A stretch of 64,000 nucleotides of DNA, taken from NCBI GenBank assembly GCA_001915545.1, contig MNQS01000133.1:11229-75228 (forward strand), written 5' to 3'. Under the pieces are notes generated by a model, which saw nothing but the letters and a program-made list of their open reading frames with translations, ran no database searches and was not told where the DNA came from. This document shows positions 29,312 through 37,559 of the stretch, piece by piece. This DNA is from Bacteroides sp. 43_108. GTDB taxonomy: Bacteria; Bacteroidota; Bacteroidia; Bacteroidales; Bacteroidaceae. Numbering within the stretch: position 1 is the stretch's first letter; each line of letters begins with the position of its first letter. Made by a program: the position numbers and the translations under genes.

Positions 29312-30295
29312 GTGATGGATAAGAAAGATTTGAGAATTGTTTATATGGGTACACCTGATTTTGCAGTTGAAAGTCTTAGGTGTCTTGTTGAGGGCGGATA
29401 TAATGTTGTGGGCGTCGTAACGATGCCTGATAAGCCTATGGGGCGTCACGGAAGTGTACTACGTCCTAGTCCAGTTAAAACCTACGCGGTAGAACATGGA
29501 TTGAAAGTTCTGCAGCCTGTTAAGCTTAAAGATGAGGCTTTTTTGGAAGAACTGCGCTCTTTGGATGCCAAACTTCAGATTGTTGTGGCTTTCCGTATGC
29601 TTCCTGAGGTTGTTTGGAATATGCCAGAATATGGAACCTTCAATCTTCATGCTTCCCTGCTTCCTCAATATCGCGGTGCTGCACCTATTAATTGGGCTGT
29701 CATAAACGGTGATAAGGAGACTGGAGTTACAACATTCTTCTTGAAACATGAGATTGATACAGGCGATGTAATTCAGCAGGTGAAAGTACCTATTGAGGAT
29801 ACGGATGATGTTGAGGCTGTTCACGACAAACTTATGCTTCTTGGCGGAAAATTGGTTATAGAAACAGTTGACAATATACTGGCAGGTACAGTCAAGAGTA
29901 TTTCGCAGGATTCGATGTCTGTCTCTGATGATGATTTGCGTCCGGCACCGAAAATTTTCCACGAGACATGCCGTATTGATTGGCAAAATAAAGGTACGAA
30001 ACAGATTTATGACTTTGTTAGAGGTTTAAGTCCGTATCCTGCTGCTTGGACAGAATTGGAATCAGATGGTAAAACATACGAAGTTAAAATCTTCAAGACT
30101 GCCAAGCTTGATGGCGTAAAATCTCAGGATGCTGAGCTTGGTTCTGTTTTGACAGACGGAAAATCTTATCTGAATGTTGTGACGACTGACGGTCTGCTCG
30201 GAATTGAGGAATTGCAGTTGTCGGGAAAGAAACGCATGTGTGCAAAAGATTTCCTTAACGGCTTCAAGTGTGGTGAAATGATGCGCTTTAAGTAA
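29312..30295 (+). CDS. fmt: Methionyl-tRNA formyltransferase
   Basis: A 327-residue enzyme that formylates initiator Met-tRNA. It has VYMGTPDFAVESLR at the N-terminus, the formyl-transfer signature HASLLPQYRGAAPINWAVI with the catalytic Asn/His/Asp environment (including EIDTGDVI), and a C-terminal OB-like domain (GSVLTDGKSYLNVVTTDG). Codon use is more AT-rich than the neighbouring upstream genes but not foreign-looking. Confidence 0.95.
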   Translation: MMDKKDLRIVYMGTPDFAVESLRCLVEGGYNVVGVVTMPDKPMGRHGSVLRPSPVKTYAVEHGLKVLQPVKLKDEAFLEELRSLDAKLQIVVAFRMLPEVVWNMPEYGTFNLHASLLPQYRGAAPINWAVINGDKETGVTTFFLKHEIDTGDVIQQVKVPIEDTDDVEAVHDKLMLLGGKLVIETVDNILAGTVKSISQDSMSVSDDDLRPAPKIFHETCRIDWQNKGTKQIYDFVRGLSPYPAAWTELESDGKTYEVKIFKTAKLDGVKSQDAELGSVLTDGKSYLNVVTTDGLLGIEELQLSGKKRMCAKDFLNGFKCGEMMRFK

Positions 30296-30321
30296 AGAAT
30301 GTTTCTTTTTCTTGCGGATTC

Positions 30322-30353
30322 TTGCATGTTTGAAAACTTTTGTATTATTTTTG
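30322..30353 (+). promoter_or_regulatory. Putative promoter of the ECF sigma gene
   Basis: TTG at 30322-30324, a 21-bp spacer, perfect -7 box TATTTTTG at 30346-30353. The predicted leader is about 70 nt. Confidence 0.55.
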
Positions 30354-30432
30354 CATAACTGATATATTAACCGATTAAAATCATTCTGCCTATTGAATAT
30401 ACTTTACGCATTAACATTAATATGCAACGTAT

Positions 30433-31029
30433 ATGATAGAATATCATAGACAGACAGATGAGATGCTCGTCCGTTTGTACAACAAAGGAGATAATAGCGC
30501 ATTCGATGTACTTTTGAAGCGTTATGAAAGTAAAGTATTTACATATATCAGCTATTCTGTACATAATACCGAGTTGGCAGAGGATCTGTTCCAGGAAACT
30601 TTTATAAAGGCCATAGTTACATTGAAGCAGGGCCGTTATACAGAAAATGGAAAGTTCAGTGCTTGGATAATGCGTATAGCGCATAATCTTGTGATTGATC
30701 ATTTCAGACAGAGTGTCGGAGACAATGTGGTATCCCGTGATGAGAATCCTGTTACGGATATTACATGTGACATGACTGCTGTGACAGATGACAATATTGA
30801 AACTCGTCTTATTAGCGAGCAGACACTTCGTGAAGTCAGGTCGCTGATAAGGCTTCTGCCTGACAGCCAAAGAGAAGTTGTCATTATGCGCTTCTATCAG
30901 GATATGAGTTTCAAAGAGATTGCAGATGTCACGGGTGTGAGTATAAATACTGCGCTTGGACGTATGAGATATGCACTCATGAATCTTAAGAAACTTGCTT
31001 TGGCTAATGATATTTCTATGGCAAGCTGA
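30433..31029 (+). CDS. ECF-type RNA polymerase sigma factor
   Basis: A 198-residue sigma-70 family protein with only regions 2 and 4. Region 2: NTELAEDLFQETFIKAI and FSAWIMRIAHNLVIDHFR. Region 4, the helix-turn-helix: LLPDSQREVVIMRFYQDMSFKEIADVTGVSINTALGRMRYALMNL. No anti-sigma or FecR-like gene is next to it; the next gene region is a non-coding stretch and then a minus-strand efflux operon. Its own regulon cannot be read from the window. Confidence 0.92.
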   Translation: MIEYHRQTDEMLVRLYNKGDNSAFDVLLKRYESKVFTYISYSVHNTELAEDLFQETFIKAIVTLKQGRYTENGKFSAWIMRIAHNLVIDHFRQSVGDNVVSRDENPVTDITCDMTAVTDDNIETRLISEQTLREVRSLIRLLPDSQREVVIMRFYQDMSFKEIADVTGVSINTALGRMRYALMNLKKLALANDISMAS

Positions 31030-31069
31030 AGTGTTTATGCCAATGTGTCTTTAAGGTTAGCATAAAACA

Positions 31070-31304
31070 ACATGCAGAGCTTTTTGCTGATAAGGCAATA
31101 ATGCTCTGCATGTATTCTTATGTTCCAAACTGTTTCTGATCAGCTGAGCCTCTAATATGAGAGTTGGTTTTCCACAAGGCTCTCGGAACATACTAAATTT
31201 ATACACCCTGCTGCTTCTTAATGCGGGAAGCCCCCAGTTAGTTTCTTAGAATAGTCTTAAGTTCTCTTTGACGCTTTTGTAAGTATTTTTCATGTTGCAT
31301 CCCG
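31070..31304 (-). ncRNA. Candidate structured non-coding RNA with own promoter and terminator
   Basis: This non-coding stretch, read on the minus strand, starts about 7 nt after a perfect -7 box and ends in an 11-bp terminator stem (ACATGCAGAGC/GCTCTGCATGT, 31070-31113), followed on that strand by TGTTTTATG. Predicted length is about 235 nt. It can form several stems (plus-strand coordinates): TGCGGGA/TCCCGCA (31222-31228 with 31300-31306), GCTTC/GAAGC around 31211-31230, and TATGTTCC/GGAACATA enclosing GAGCC/GGCTC (about 31120-31193). No ORF of size is present. It may be a 6S-like or Bacteroidales-specific RNA; I cannot match it to a family by eye. Confidence 0.5.
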
Positions 31305-31310
31305 CATACA

Positions 31311-31318
31311 CAAATATA
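31311..31318 (-). promoter_or_regulatory. -7 box of the candidate ncRNA
   Basis: On the minus strand this reads TATATTTG, a perfect -7 box. No clear TTG is found at the usual -33 distance. Confidence 0.5.
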
Positions 31319-31435
31319 ACGCCTTCTGTACCTTTCGTAAAATCGTTTTTGAGCAATGTATGCCTGATATTGGTCTTTCTATGCCTGTTCGGTCTGATAT
31401 TGCGCTTTATCGGTTAAATATTTATGGATACAAAA

Positions 31436-31477
31436 ATGGCATGCGTTGTGGTTGTTGGTTCCACGTAACGCATGCCA
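31436..31477 (-). terminator. Intrinsic terminator of the RND efflux operon
   Basis: Near-perfect stem ATGGCATGCGTT / AACGCATGCCAT plus inner GTGG/CCAC. On the minus strand it is followed by ATTTTTGTAT. It lies 28 nt after the TolC-family stop. Confidence 0.8.
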
Positions 31478-31504
31478 TGTTTGTTTCAGTGCTTGTCATT
31501 CATG

Positions 31505-32830
31505 TTATCTCAGAAACTCCATTATTTTACCGCTGAGCTGAAGCAGAGATATTTCGCACAGCTTTATGTCGTACTGCACAGACAGAATGCGTTCTTCTGC
31601 ATCCAGAAGGCTCTGCTGTGCCTCTCTCATCTCTATACCTGACAAATCTCCAAGCATATATCTTTCCATTGCAATTTCATGGTTCTCGCGTGCTGTGATG
31701 AGGTTCTGTCTTTCCAGATTCAGCAGGTTGAGATTGTTTTTATATGCTTGCCACATGTTTGTCAGATCAGCCTTCAGGCCCAGCTCCAGTTCATCACGCA
31801 GAAGCCTTGAATTCATTATCTCGATTTTGGCATTTTGACGTTCTCTCTTTCTGTTTCCGTCAAATATGTTGAAACCAACAGTGATTCCTGCATTGAATCC
31901 AAGTTGTCCTCTATCCTTTAGCGATGAAGTAGCTGCAGAGTATTTGTTGTATGTGTACCCATATCCGGCATTGAGTTTCAGATAAGGATAGTCTCTCGAG
32001 CGGACTTTCTTGTAGTCAAGCTTAGCAATGTCTATATTCTGGTCAGCTGCAAGGAGAGATGCATTTGTAGCAAGCGTAGCATTCCACAGTTCGTTGAAAT
32101 CCAGCTGTGTGTTTACGTCAATCATAGAATCTTTGATGACAAACTCTTCATCTACATCCTGAAGTGCCATCAGCTCGTTTAGCCTGATTCTTGACGTGTG
32201 CAGAGCTTCTTTCTGTTTGATGTATTGTGCACTGTCAGCATTGAAATCCACTTTTGACTGCTGATAATCAAGTCTGGAGAAGTTTCCTATGTGGTATCTT
32301 GCTTCAACGATTCTCATTCTTTCCTTTGACAGCGAAACTGCGTACAGGAAGTTCTTCAGTCTTATGGTCTGCTGTACATAGTTGTAGTATTCCGACGCCA
32401 CATTGGCTATCATGTCTTCTATGGCAAGTCTGGTGTTTGTTTCTCCCTGCTGTTTCAGAATTTTCAGCTGCTTGTAGTTAGACGTCATGTCAAAGCCGTC
32501 GAAAATCGTCCAGTTGAGATTCAAACCTACGTTCACATCCTGGTCATATCCTCCATTTGTCTTGGTCTTCACGCCGGTACTTCTTTCAGTGCTTTGCGTA
32601 TTGTCCACGTTACCAGTGTATCCGGCAGTAAAATCAAGTGTCGGAAGCATTCCTGCATTGGCCCATGTGGCATTGTTGTCGCTGACTTTCTTGTCGTTGT
32701 GTGCTATTCTAAGCGAGTAGTTGTTCTGCAGACCTTGCTCAAGACAATATTGCAAGGTGTAAAGCTTCTGTGCCGTGGCTGCGGTGAATATTCCACCTGC
32801 AGCCAACATTGTCAAAAATATCTTTTTCAT
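31505..32830 (-). CDS. TolC-family outer-membrane channel of an RND efflux system
   Basis: A 441-residue outer membrane efflux protein. A signal peptide is visible (MKKIFLTMLAAGGIFTAATA, cut before QKLYTLQYCLEQ). The body is long alpha-helical (KQKEALHTSRIRLNELMALQ, ENHEIAMERYMLGDLSGIEM) with two TolC repeats, as expected for the trimeric channel-tunnel. Its start overlaps the stop of the pump gene by four bases (ATGA), showing coupling. It is the last gene of the adaptor-pump-channel operon and is followed by a terminator. Confidence 0.93.
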   Translation of the reverse strand: MKKIFLTMLAAGGIFTAATAQKLYTLQYCLEQGLQNNYSLRIAHNDKKVSDNNATWANAGMLPTLDFTAGYTGNVDNTQSTERSTGVKTKTNGGYDQDVNVGLNLNWTIFDGFDMTSNYKQLKILKQQGETNTRLAIEDMIANVASEYYNYVQQTIRLKNFLYAVSLSKERMRIVEARYHIGNFSRLDYQQSKVDFNADSAQYIKQKEALHTSRIRLNELMALQDVDEEFVIKDSMIDVNTQLDFNELWNATLATNASLLAADQNIDIAKLDYKKVRSRDYPYLKLNAGYGYTYNKYSAATSSLKDRGQLGFNAGITVGFNIFDGNRKRERQNAKIEIMNSRLLRDELELGLKADLTNMWQAYKNNLNLLNLERQNLITARENHEIAMERYMLGDLSGIEMREAQQSLLDAEERILSVQYDIKLCEISLLQLSGKIMEFLR

Positions 32831-35800
32831 TCTGCATCCTCATTTGAAATTCTGTTTGTTGATATGTAGCTGTAGATAGCCGGTACGATGTACATGGTAA
32901 GGAATGTCGACACAAGCATTCCGCCCACAACGGCTGTTCCCATGGCTATACGCTGATTGCATCCTTCTCCGCTGGCAAAGGCCAGAGGGATGAGTCCGAG
33001 TATTGTTGAAGCACTCGTCATCAGGATCGGTCGCAAGCGTTGCAGAGCTGCATCGTGTATGGCGCTCATCTTATCCTCACCTGCCGCCTGTTTCTGGTTG
33101 GCAAATTCAACGATAAGGATACCGTTCTTTGCCACCAGTCCGATAAGCATAATTATACCGATCTGACTGAATATGTTCATCGTTATGTCTCCGAAATACA
33201 TGAATACCAGTGCACCGGCGATGGCCAAAGGCACCGTAAGCATGATTACGAACGGGTCCTTGAAACTTTCAAACTGTGCCGATAGAATCAGGTAGATGAG
33301 CACGATTGCGAGGAGGAATGCAAACATAAGGCTCGAAGAACTTTCCCTGTATTCCTTCGATTCTCCGGAGAGGGCTGTTCTGAATGTGTCATCAAGAGTC
33401 TCTTTTGCTATCTTGTCCATCTCGTCAAGTCCCTGACCGATGGTCTTTCCTTCAGCCAGTCCGGCCGACACCGTAGCCGATACGAATCGGTTATATCTGT
33501 ACAGCTTTGGAGGTGCTATACCGTATTCCAGTTCAATAAGGTTGTCCAGCTGAACCATATTGCCGTCGTCGCTTCTCACGTATATGGCTTTGAGGTCTGC
33601 CGGCTTGTTGCGTTGCTGACGGTTTATTTCACCGATTATTTCATATTGTTTACCGTTCATGTAGAAATATCCCATTCGCTGTCCGCTGAGGCCATATTGC
33701 AGTGTCTGTGCGATGTTCTTCGTGCTTACGCCCATTATGCTGGCCTTGTCTCTGTTGATGTTTATTCGAGCCTCCGGCTTGCTGAACTTCAAATCCACAT
33801 CGGCCATCTGGAAAGTCGGGTTGCTGTAGACCTTTGCCATGAATTCCGGCAGGACCTTCTCCATCTTCTCTAGATTCGTTGCTTGCAGTACGTACTGTAT
33901 CGGCATTCCGCCTCGTCTGCCTCCGAATGATGAAGACTGCTGCACGAACGCTCTTGCCATGGTCTTGCTCTTTACAGCCTGCGACAGCTTTTCTGCCATG
34001 TCCATCTGGGTATAGTCGCGGTCTTTCATGTCTTTCAGCGTTATCTGTACGTTTCCGCTTCCGCTGGACACTCTTGCCGTGACTTTGTCTGCATCTGGAA
34101 TAATTGAGTCGACAAGGTCATTTATATCTTCTGTGTAGTCGCGTATGTATTCATAAGTAACACCTTCGGCGCCGCGTGTGTTTATCGTTATCTGCGAGCG
34201 GTCTTCCAGCGGAGCCATTTCAGCCGGTATTGCGTTCCACAGCACGCCGATCAGCGCCACTGTCACTACTGTGAACGGAATGGCAATCCAACGATGTTTC
34301 AGCATAGCTTTCAGCGAACGGCTGTAAAGATTGTTCATGCCCTCGAAGAAAGGTTCTGTTTTTCTGTAGAACCAGTTTTTCGATTTCTGCTTCTTCAGCA
34401 GTTTCGTTGCAAGCATCGGAGTGACTGTCAGTGCGGCGAATGTCGATATGATGATACAGCCGGAAACGACGAAACTGAATTCTCTGAACAATCGTCCCGT
34501 TGTTCCTTCCATGAATACGATAGGGAAGAATACGGCAATGAGGGTTACACTTGTCGATATGACGGCGAAGAAGATTTCCTTTGAACCTTCTATTCCGGCT
34601 TTGCGCGGACTCATGCCTTTCTCTATTCGTATGTATATGTTCTCGGTCATGACTATGGCGTCGTCCACCACCAGACCAACGGCAAGCACCACGGCAAGCA
34701 TTGACAGCACGTTGATGGAGAATCCGGCAAGGTACATGACGAAGAAAGCTCCGATGAGCGATACCGGTATGACAATGCACGGTATCAACGTAACTCGCCA
34801 GTCGCGGAGGAAGAGGAAGATGATTATGATTACCAGCATGAAGGCTTCGTACACAGTACTTTCAACCTCGCTGATAGAGGCGCGGATGAATTTCGTGTTG
34901 TCGAATCCGTAGTTGTAGTGAACGTCCTCCGGAAGGTCTTTCTTCATGGTTTCCATACGTTCATATACAGCGTCGGCTATGTCAATATGGTTTGCACCCG
35001 GCTGTGGAACGACAACAACACCGACCATCGGCACACCGTTCATTTTCATGTAGCTCTTGAGGTCGGCCGGACCAAGTTCTGCACGTCCGATGTCGCTGAA
35101 ACGTATAATCTGATTGTTTTCTTCCTTTATTATGACATCATTGAATTCTTCTGTCGTGTGCATCAGACCCAGAGTTCTGATTGTCAGCTCAGTAGTGTTT
35201 CCTTCAATACTGCCTGACGGAAGTTCTATGTTTTCCTTATCGAGAGCATTTTTCACGTCTACAGGTGTTATTCCGTATCCTGCCATCTTGGTAGGATCGA
35301 GCCAAAGACGCATTGAGTATTTCTTTTCACCCCAGATGCTCACACTGCTCACGTCCGGAATAGTCTGAAGCTGTTCCTTCACGGTGAGGTCGGCAATTTC
35401 ACTCAGCTCCAGCAGTGAGCGCTTGTCGCTCTGCAGTGCAACCATCAATATAGGCGAAGCATCGGCATCGGCCTTTGATACAGTAGGAGGGTCACAGTCG
35501 TCAGGCAGATACCTCTGCGCACGCGACACCTTGTCTCTCACGTCGTTGGCCGCAGTTTCCAGGTCGACAGACAGTTCGAATTCAATAGTAATACGGCACT
35601 GTCCCTGCTGGCTGACGCTCGACAGCGAACGTATGCCCGGAATACCGTTGATGTTCTGTTCCAGCGGTTCCGTAATCTGGTTTTCAATGACATCGGCATT
35701 GGCACCCGAATACGAACAGGTCACCGATATTATCGGATTATCCACCGACGGGTATTCTCGCACACCCAGATAGGTATATCCGATGATACCGAACAGAATG

Positions 35801-35862
35801 ATTATGATTGTAAACACCGTCGCCATTACAGGGCGCTTGATGCTTAATTCTGATATGTTCAT
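32827..35862 (-). CDS. RND efflux pump, HAE1/AcrB type
   Basis: A 1011-residue inner-membrane drug/proton antiporter. It has twelve hydrophobic segments in the usual 1+5+1+5 plan with two large periplasmic loops. The proton-relay acids are present in GLVVDDAIVMTENI, and the partner Lys in LVAKNGILIVEFANQ. N-terminal ISELSIKRPVMATVFTIIII is typical of the family. It is about 30 residues shorter than E. coli AcrB. The gene is 13 bp after the adaptor and overlaps the TolC-family gene. Substrates cannot be inferred. Confidence 0.95.
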   Translation of the reverse strand: MNISELSIKRPVMATVFTIIIILFGIIGYTYLGVREYPSVDNPIISVTCSYSGANADVIENQITEPLEQNINGIPGIRSLSSVSQQGQCRITIEFELSVDLETAANDVRDKVSRAQRYLPDDCDPPTVSKADADASPILMVALQSDKRSLLELSEIADLTVKEQLQTIPDVSSVSIWGEKKYSMRLWLDPTKMAGYGITPVDVKNALDKENIELPSGSIEGNTTELTIRTLGLMHTTEEFNDVIIKEENNQIIRFSDIGRAELGPADLKSYMKMNGVPMVGVVVVPQPGANHIDIADAVYERMETMKKDLPEDVHYNYGFDNTKFIRASISEVESTVYEAFMLVIIIIFLFLRDWRVTLIPCIVIPVSLIGAFFVMYLAGFSINVLSMLAVVLAVGLVVDDAIVMTENIYIRIEKGMSPRKAGIEGSKEIFFAVISTSVTLIAVFFPIVFMEGTTGRLFREFSFVVSGCIIISTFAALTVTPMLATKLLKKQKSKNWFYRKTEPFFEGMNNLYSRSLKAMLKHRWIAIPFTVVTVALIGVLWNAIPAEMAPLEDRSQITINTRGAEGVTYEYIRDYTEDINDLVDSIIPDADKVTARVSSGSGNVQITLKDMKDRDYTQMDMAEKLSQAVKSKTMARAFVQQSSSFGGRRGGMPIQYVLQATNLEKMEKVLPEFMAKVYSNPTFQMADVDLKFSKPEARININRDKASIMGVSTKNIAQTLQYGLSGQRMGYFYMNGKQYEIIGEINRQQRNKPADLKAIYVRSDDGNMVQLDNLIELEYGIAPPKLYRYNRFVSATVSAGLAEGKTIGQGLDEMDKIAKETLDDTFRTALSGESKEYRESSSSLMFAFLLAIVLIYLILSAQFESFKDPFVIMLTVPLAIAGALVFMYFGDITMNIFSQIGIIMLIGLVAKNGILIVEFANQKQAAGEDKMSAIHDAALQRLRPILMTSASTILGLIPLAFASGEGCNQRIAMGTAVVGGMLVSTFLTMYIVPAIYSYISTNRISNEDAE

Positions 35863-35875
35863 GGTTTAGACTTGT

Positions 35876-36958
35876 TTATTTAATGTTGTCAAGCTTCACC
35901 GGCAGTCCGGTACGAAGCTGCAGTGTTCCGGATGTAATAATCGTATCTCCAATGTTGAGGCCCTTGACTACCTGCACGAGAGCTTCGGTTCTTATTCCGG
36001 TAGTGATGTCCACCGGCTGTGCCTTGCCCGATTTATACAGATACACCTTGTCTTTTCCCATTTCAGGCACGATAGCCTCTGACGGAATGGCCAGTGCGTT
36101 CTTCACCTCATCTTTCTTGAGTTCGATGCTGGCATATCTTCCCGGCTGCAGTTTTCTGGCGCTGTTAGGATAGAGTGCCCTCACTGTGAGCTGATGCAGC
36201 TCCTGGTCGATGGTCGATTCCACTGCGTACACCTTGGCATGGAAAGCTTCCAGGAAACCTTCGATATGGAAATCCAGGTTCACTCCGTTCTTGAGCTGTC
36301 CTGCATATCGTTCAGGCACGGCAAATTCCACCTTCAGCGGTGCTGTCTTTGTAAGTTTTGCAATGATTGTTGTAGGCGAAGCATAAGTACCCACACTGAC
36401 CTGTCTCAGACCGATTACACCGTCGAATGGCGCTCTCAGTTCTGTCAGAGCTATGTTTTCCTTTACAATGTTGATGTCGGCCAACAAAGTTGCCAGATCG
36501 GTCTTCACCTGCTCGTATGCCTCCTGACTTACGGCATCTCTCTTGAGCAATGTCTGCTGTCTGTACACTCTGTCCTCAGCAAGTTTCACCTGAGCCTGCA
36601 GACGTTCCAGCTGAGCCTGCAGCTGGCGGTCATTGACTTTTGCCAGAAGCTGTCCCTTTTTAACAGCCGAACCTTCCTTGAAGTTTATTTCTACAATCTT
36701 TCCTGAAGTTTCGAATGTCAGATCCACTTCTTCATCCGGCAACAGACGTCCGCTGATCTTTATTTCGTCAGTCAGCGATTCCGGCTTTATAATCTTCGCG
36801 TTAACATTCAGAATCTGTTTTTCCTTGGCATCTTTTCCCGACACCTCATCTGCTGCTTTCAGATCCTCATTCGTTTTCGGCAGTTGAGAGTATATTCCCC
36901 ATCCTGCAAGACCTATTGCTATAAAAGCAATCAGCCCCCATCTAACTTTTTTGTTCAT
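35876..36958 (-). CDS. RND periplasmic adaptor (membrane fusion protein)
   Basis: A 360-residue adaptor linking the pump to the outer-membrane channel. An N-terminal membrane anchor (RWGLIAFIAIGLAGWGIYSQL) lacks a lipobox. Then follow a beta-barrel/lipoyl half (KEGSAVKKGQLLAKVNDRQL), a helical hairpin (QLERLQAQVKLAEDRVYRQQTL...) and the second lipoyl half (ITELRAPFDGVIGLRQVSVG-like). Last come the barrel and membrane-proximal domains. It is the first gene of the operon, with a long predicted leader. Confidence 0.93.
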   Translation of the reverse strand: MNKKVRWGLIAFIAIGLAGWGIYSQLPKTNEDLKAADEVSGKDAKEKQILNVNAKIIKPESLTDEIKISGRLLPDEEVDLTFETSGKIVEINFKEGSAVKKGQLLAKVNDRQLQAQLERLQAQVKLAEDRVYRQQTLLKRDAVSQEAYEQVKTDLATLLADINIVKENIALTELRAPFDGVIGLRQVSVGTYASPTTIIAKLTKTAPLKVEFAVPERYAGQLKNGVNLDFHIEGFLEAFHAKVYAVESTIDQELHQLTVRALYPNSARKLQPGRYASIELKKDEVKNALAIPSEAIVPEMGKDKVYLYKSGKAQPVDITTGIRTEALVQVVKGLNIGDTIITSGTLQLRTGLPVKLDNIK

Positions 36959-37057
36959 GGTATGTCAAAATATAATTTATAAATATTTCTTGCCTAAATG
37001 TCGCTTTTTTTGTTCCATCACCTATAGCCTGCATATACGCCATTATGGCCATGCCCA

Positions 37058-37169
37058 TTCTGCTTGTCGTAAACATGGTTGTTTATGCAGAAAAGTGCAA
37101 GGTCCATTTGTCTTGTCAGCATCAGTCTTTCTACTGTGCCTTAGGACCACCCGTTGAATTTTGGTAGTC
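37058..37169 (-). other. Hairpins in the long 5' leader of the RND operon
   Basis: Between the predicted start of transcription (about 37236) and the adaptor ATG (36958) lie about 280 nt without a plausible gene. Two inverted repeats are visible: TTCTGC/GCAGAA with an inner GTAAAC/GTTTAT stem (37058-37092), and GGAC-ACC/GGT-GTCC (37143-37169). They could form an attenuator-like leader, but no ligand motif is recognised. Confidence 0.35.
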
Positions 37170-37242
37170 CGTCCGTAATGTCGTTTATGTCAATTTGTTG
37201 TTGAAATAAGGTTTTTACTAGGTTAATGTCTCTTTTATGCTA

Positions 37243-37275
37243 CAAAGATAGGTCTATTTGACGGCTCATCGCAAA
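37243..37275 (-). promoter_or_regulatory. Promoter of the RND efflux operon
   Basis: On the minus strand: -33 TTTG (37272-37275), 21-bp spacer, -7 box TATCTTTG (37243-37250). Both elements match the Bacteroidetes consensus. Confidence 0.7.
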
Positions 37276-37410
37276 TGGATACGTTTTAAATATATGTGAA
37301 ATAGTGGTAATTTATAGTTAAAACAACTTATTTGCTGTCAGCACGTGCAATATTGCAGAACATCTGGTTCATAAGTGTAATGTTGTCTTGTTTTAAATAT
37401 AAATGATTCT

Positions 37411-37489
37411 GTGAGCCCCTATGTTGAATTTTCTGAGCGCTCATAATAAAAAATCCGAGGGCTCGTGGTTTTATCTTTGAGCGCTCGGA
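37411..37489 (-). repeat. GAGGGCTCG/GAGCGCTC palindrome cluster, copy 3 (includes ABC-gene terminator)
   Basis: Units CTGAGCGCTCAT (37432-37443), CGAGGGCTCG (37456-37465) and TGAGCGCTCGG (37479-37489) lie just after the ABC transporter gene. Read on the minus strand, CCGAGCGCTC pairs with GAGCCCTCGG (one mismatch) and is followed by ATTTTTTATT, forming an intrinsic terminator for that gene. Related units occur at 5058-5112 and 20942-20994. Confidence 0.6.
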
Positions 37490-37559
37490 GTTTTATTCAT
37501 GAAATGCTGGATTTCTGTATTTTTGCATTAAATTATATGATTAGGCAACCGTAATCATT

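Noticed and set aside
37518..37525. Plus-strand TATTTTTG box at the 3' end of the ABC gene (antisense promoter)
   Set aside because: There is no -33 partner and no plus-strand gene or terminator downstream; such boxes are expected by chance in AT-rich DNA.
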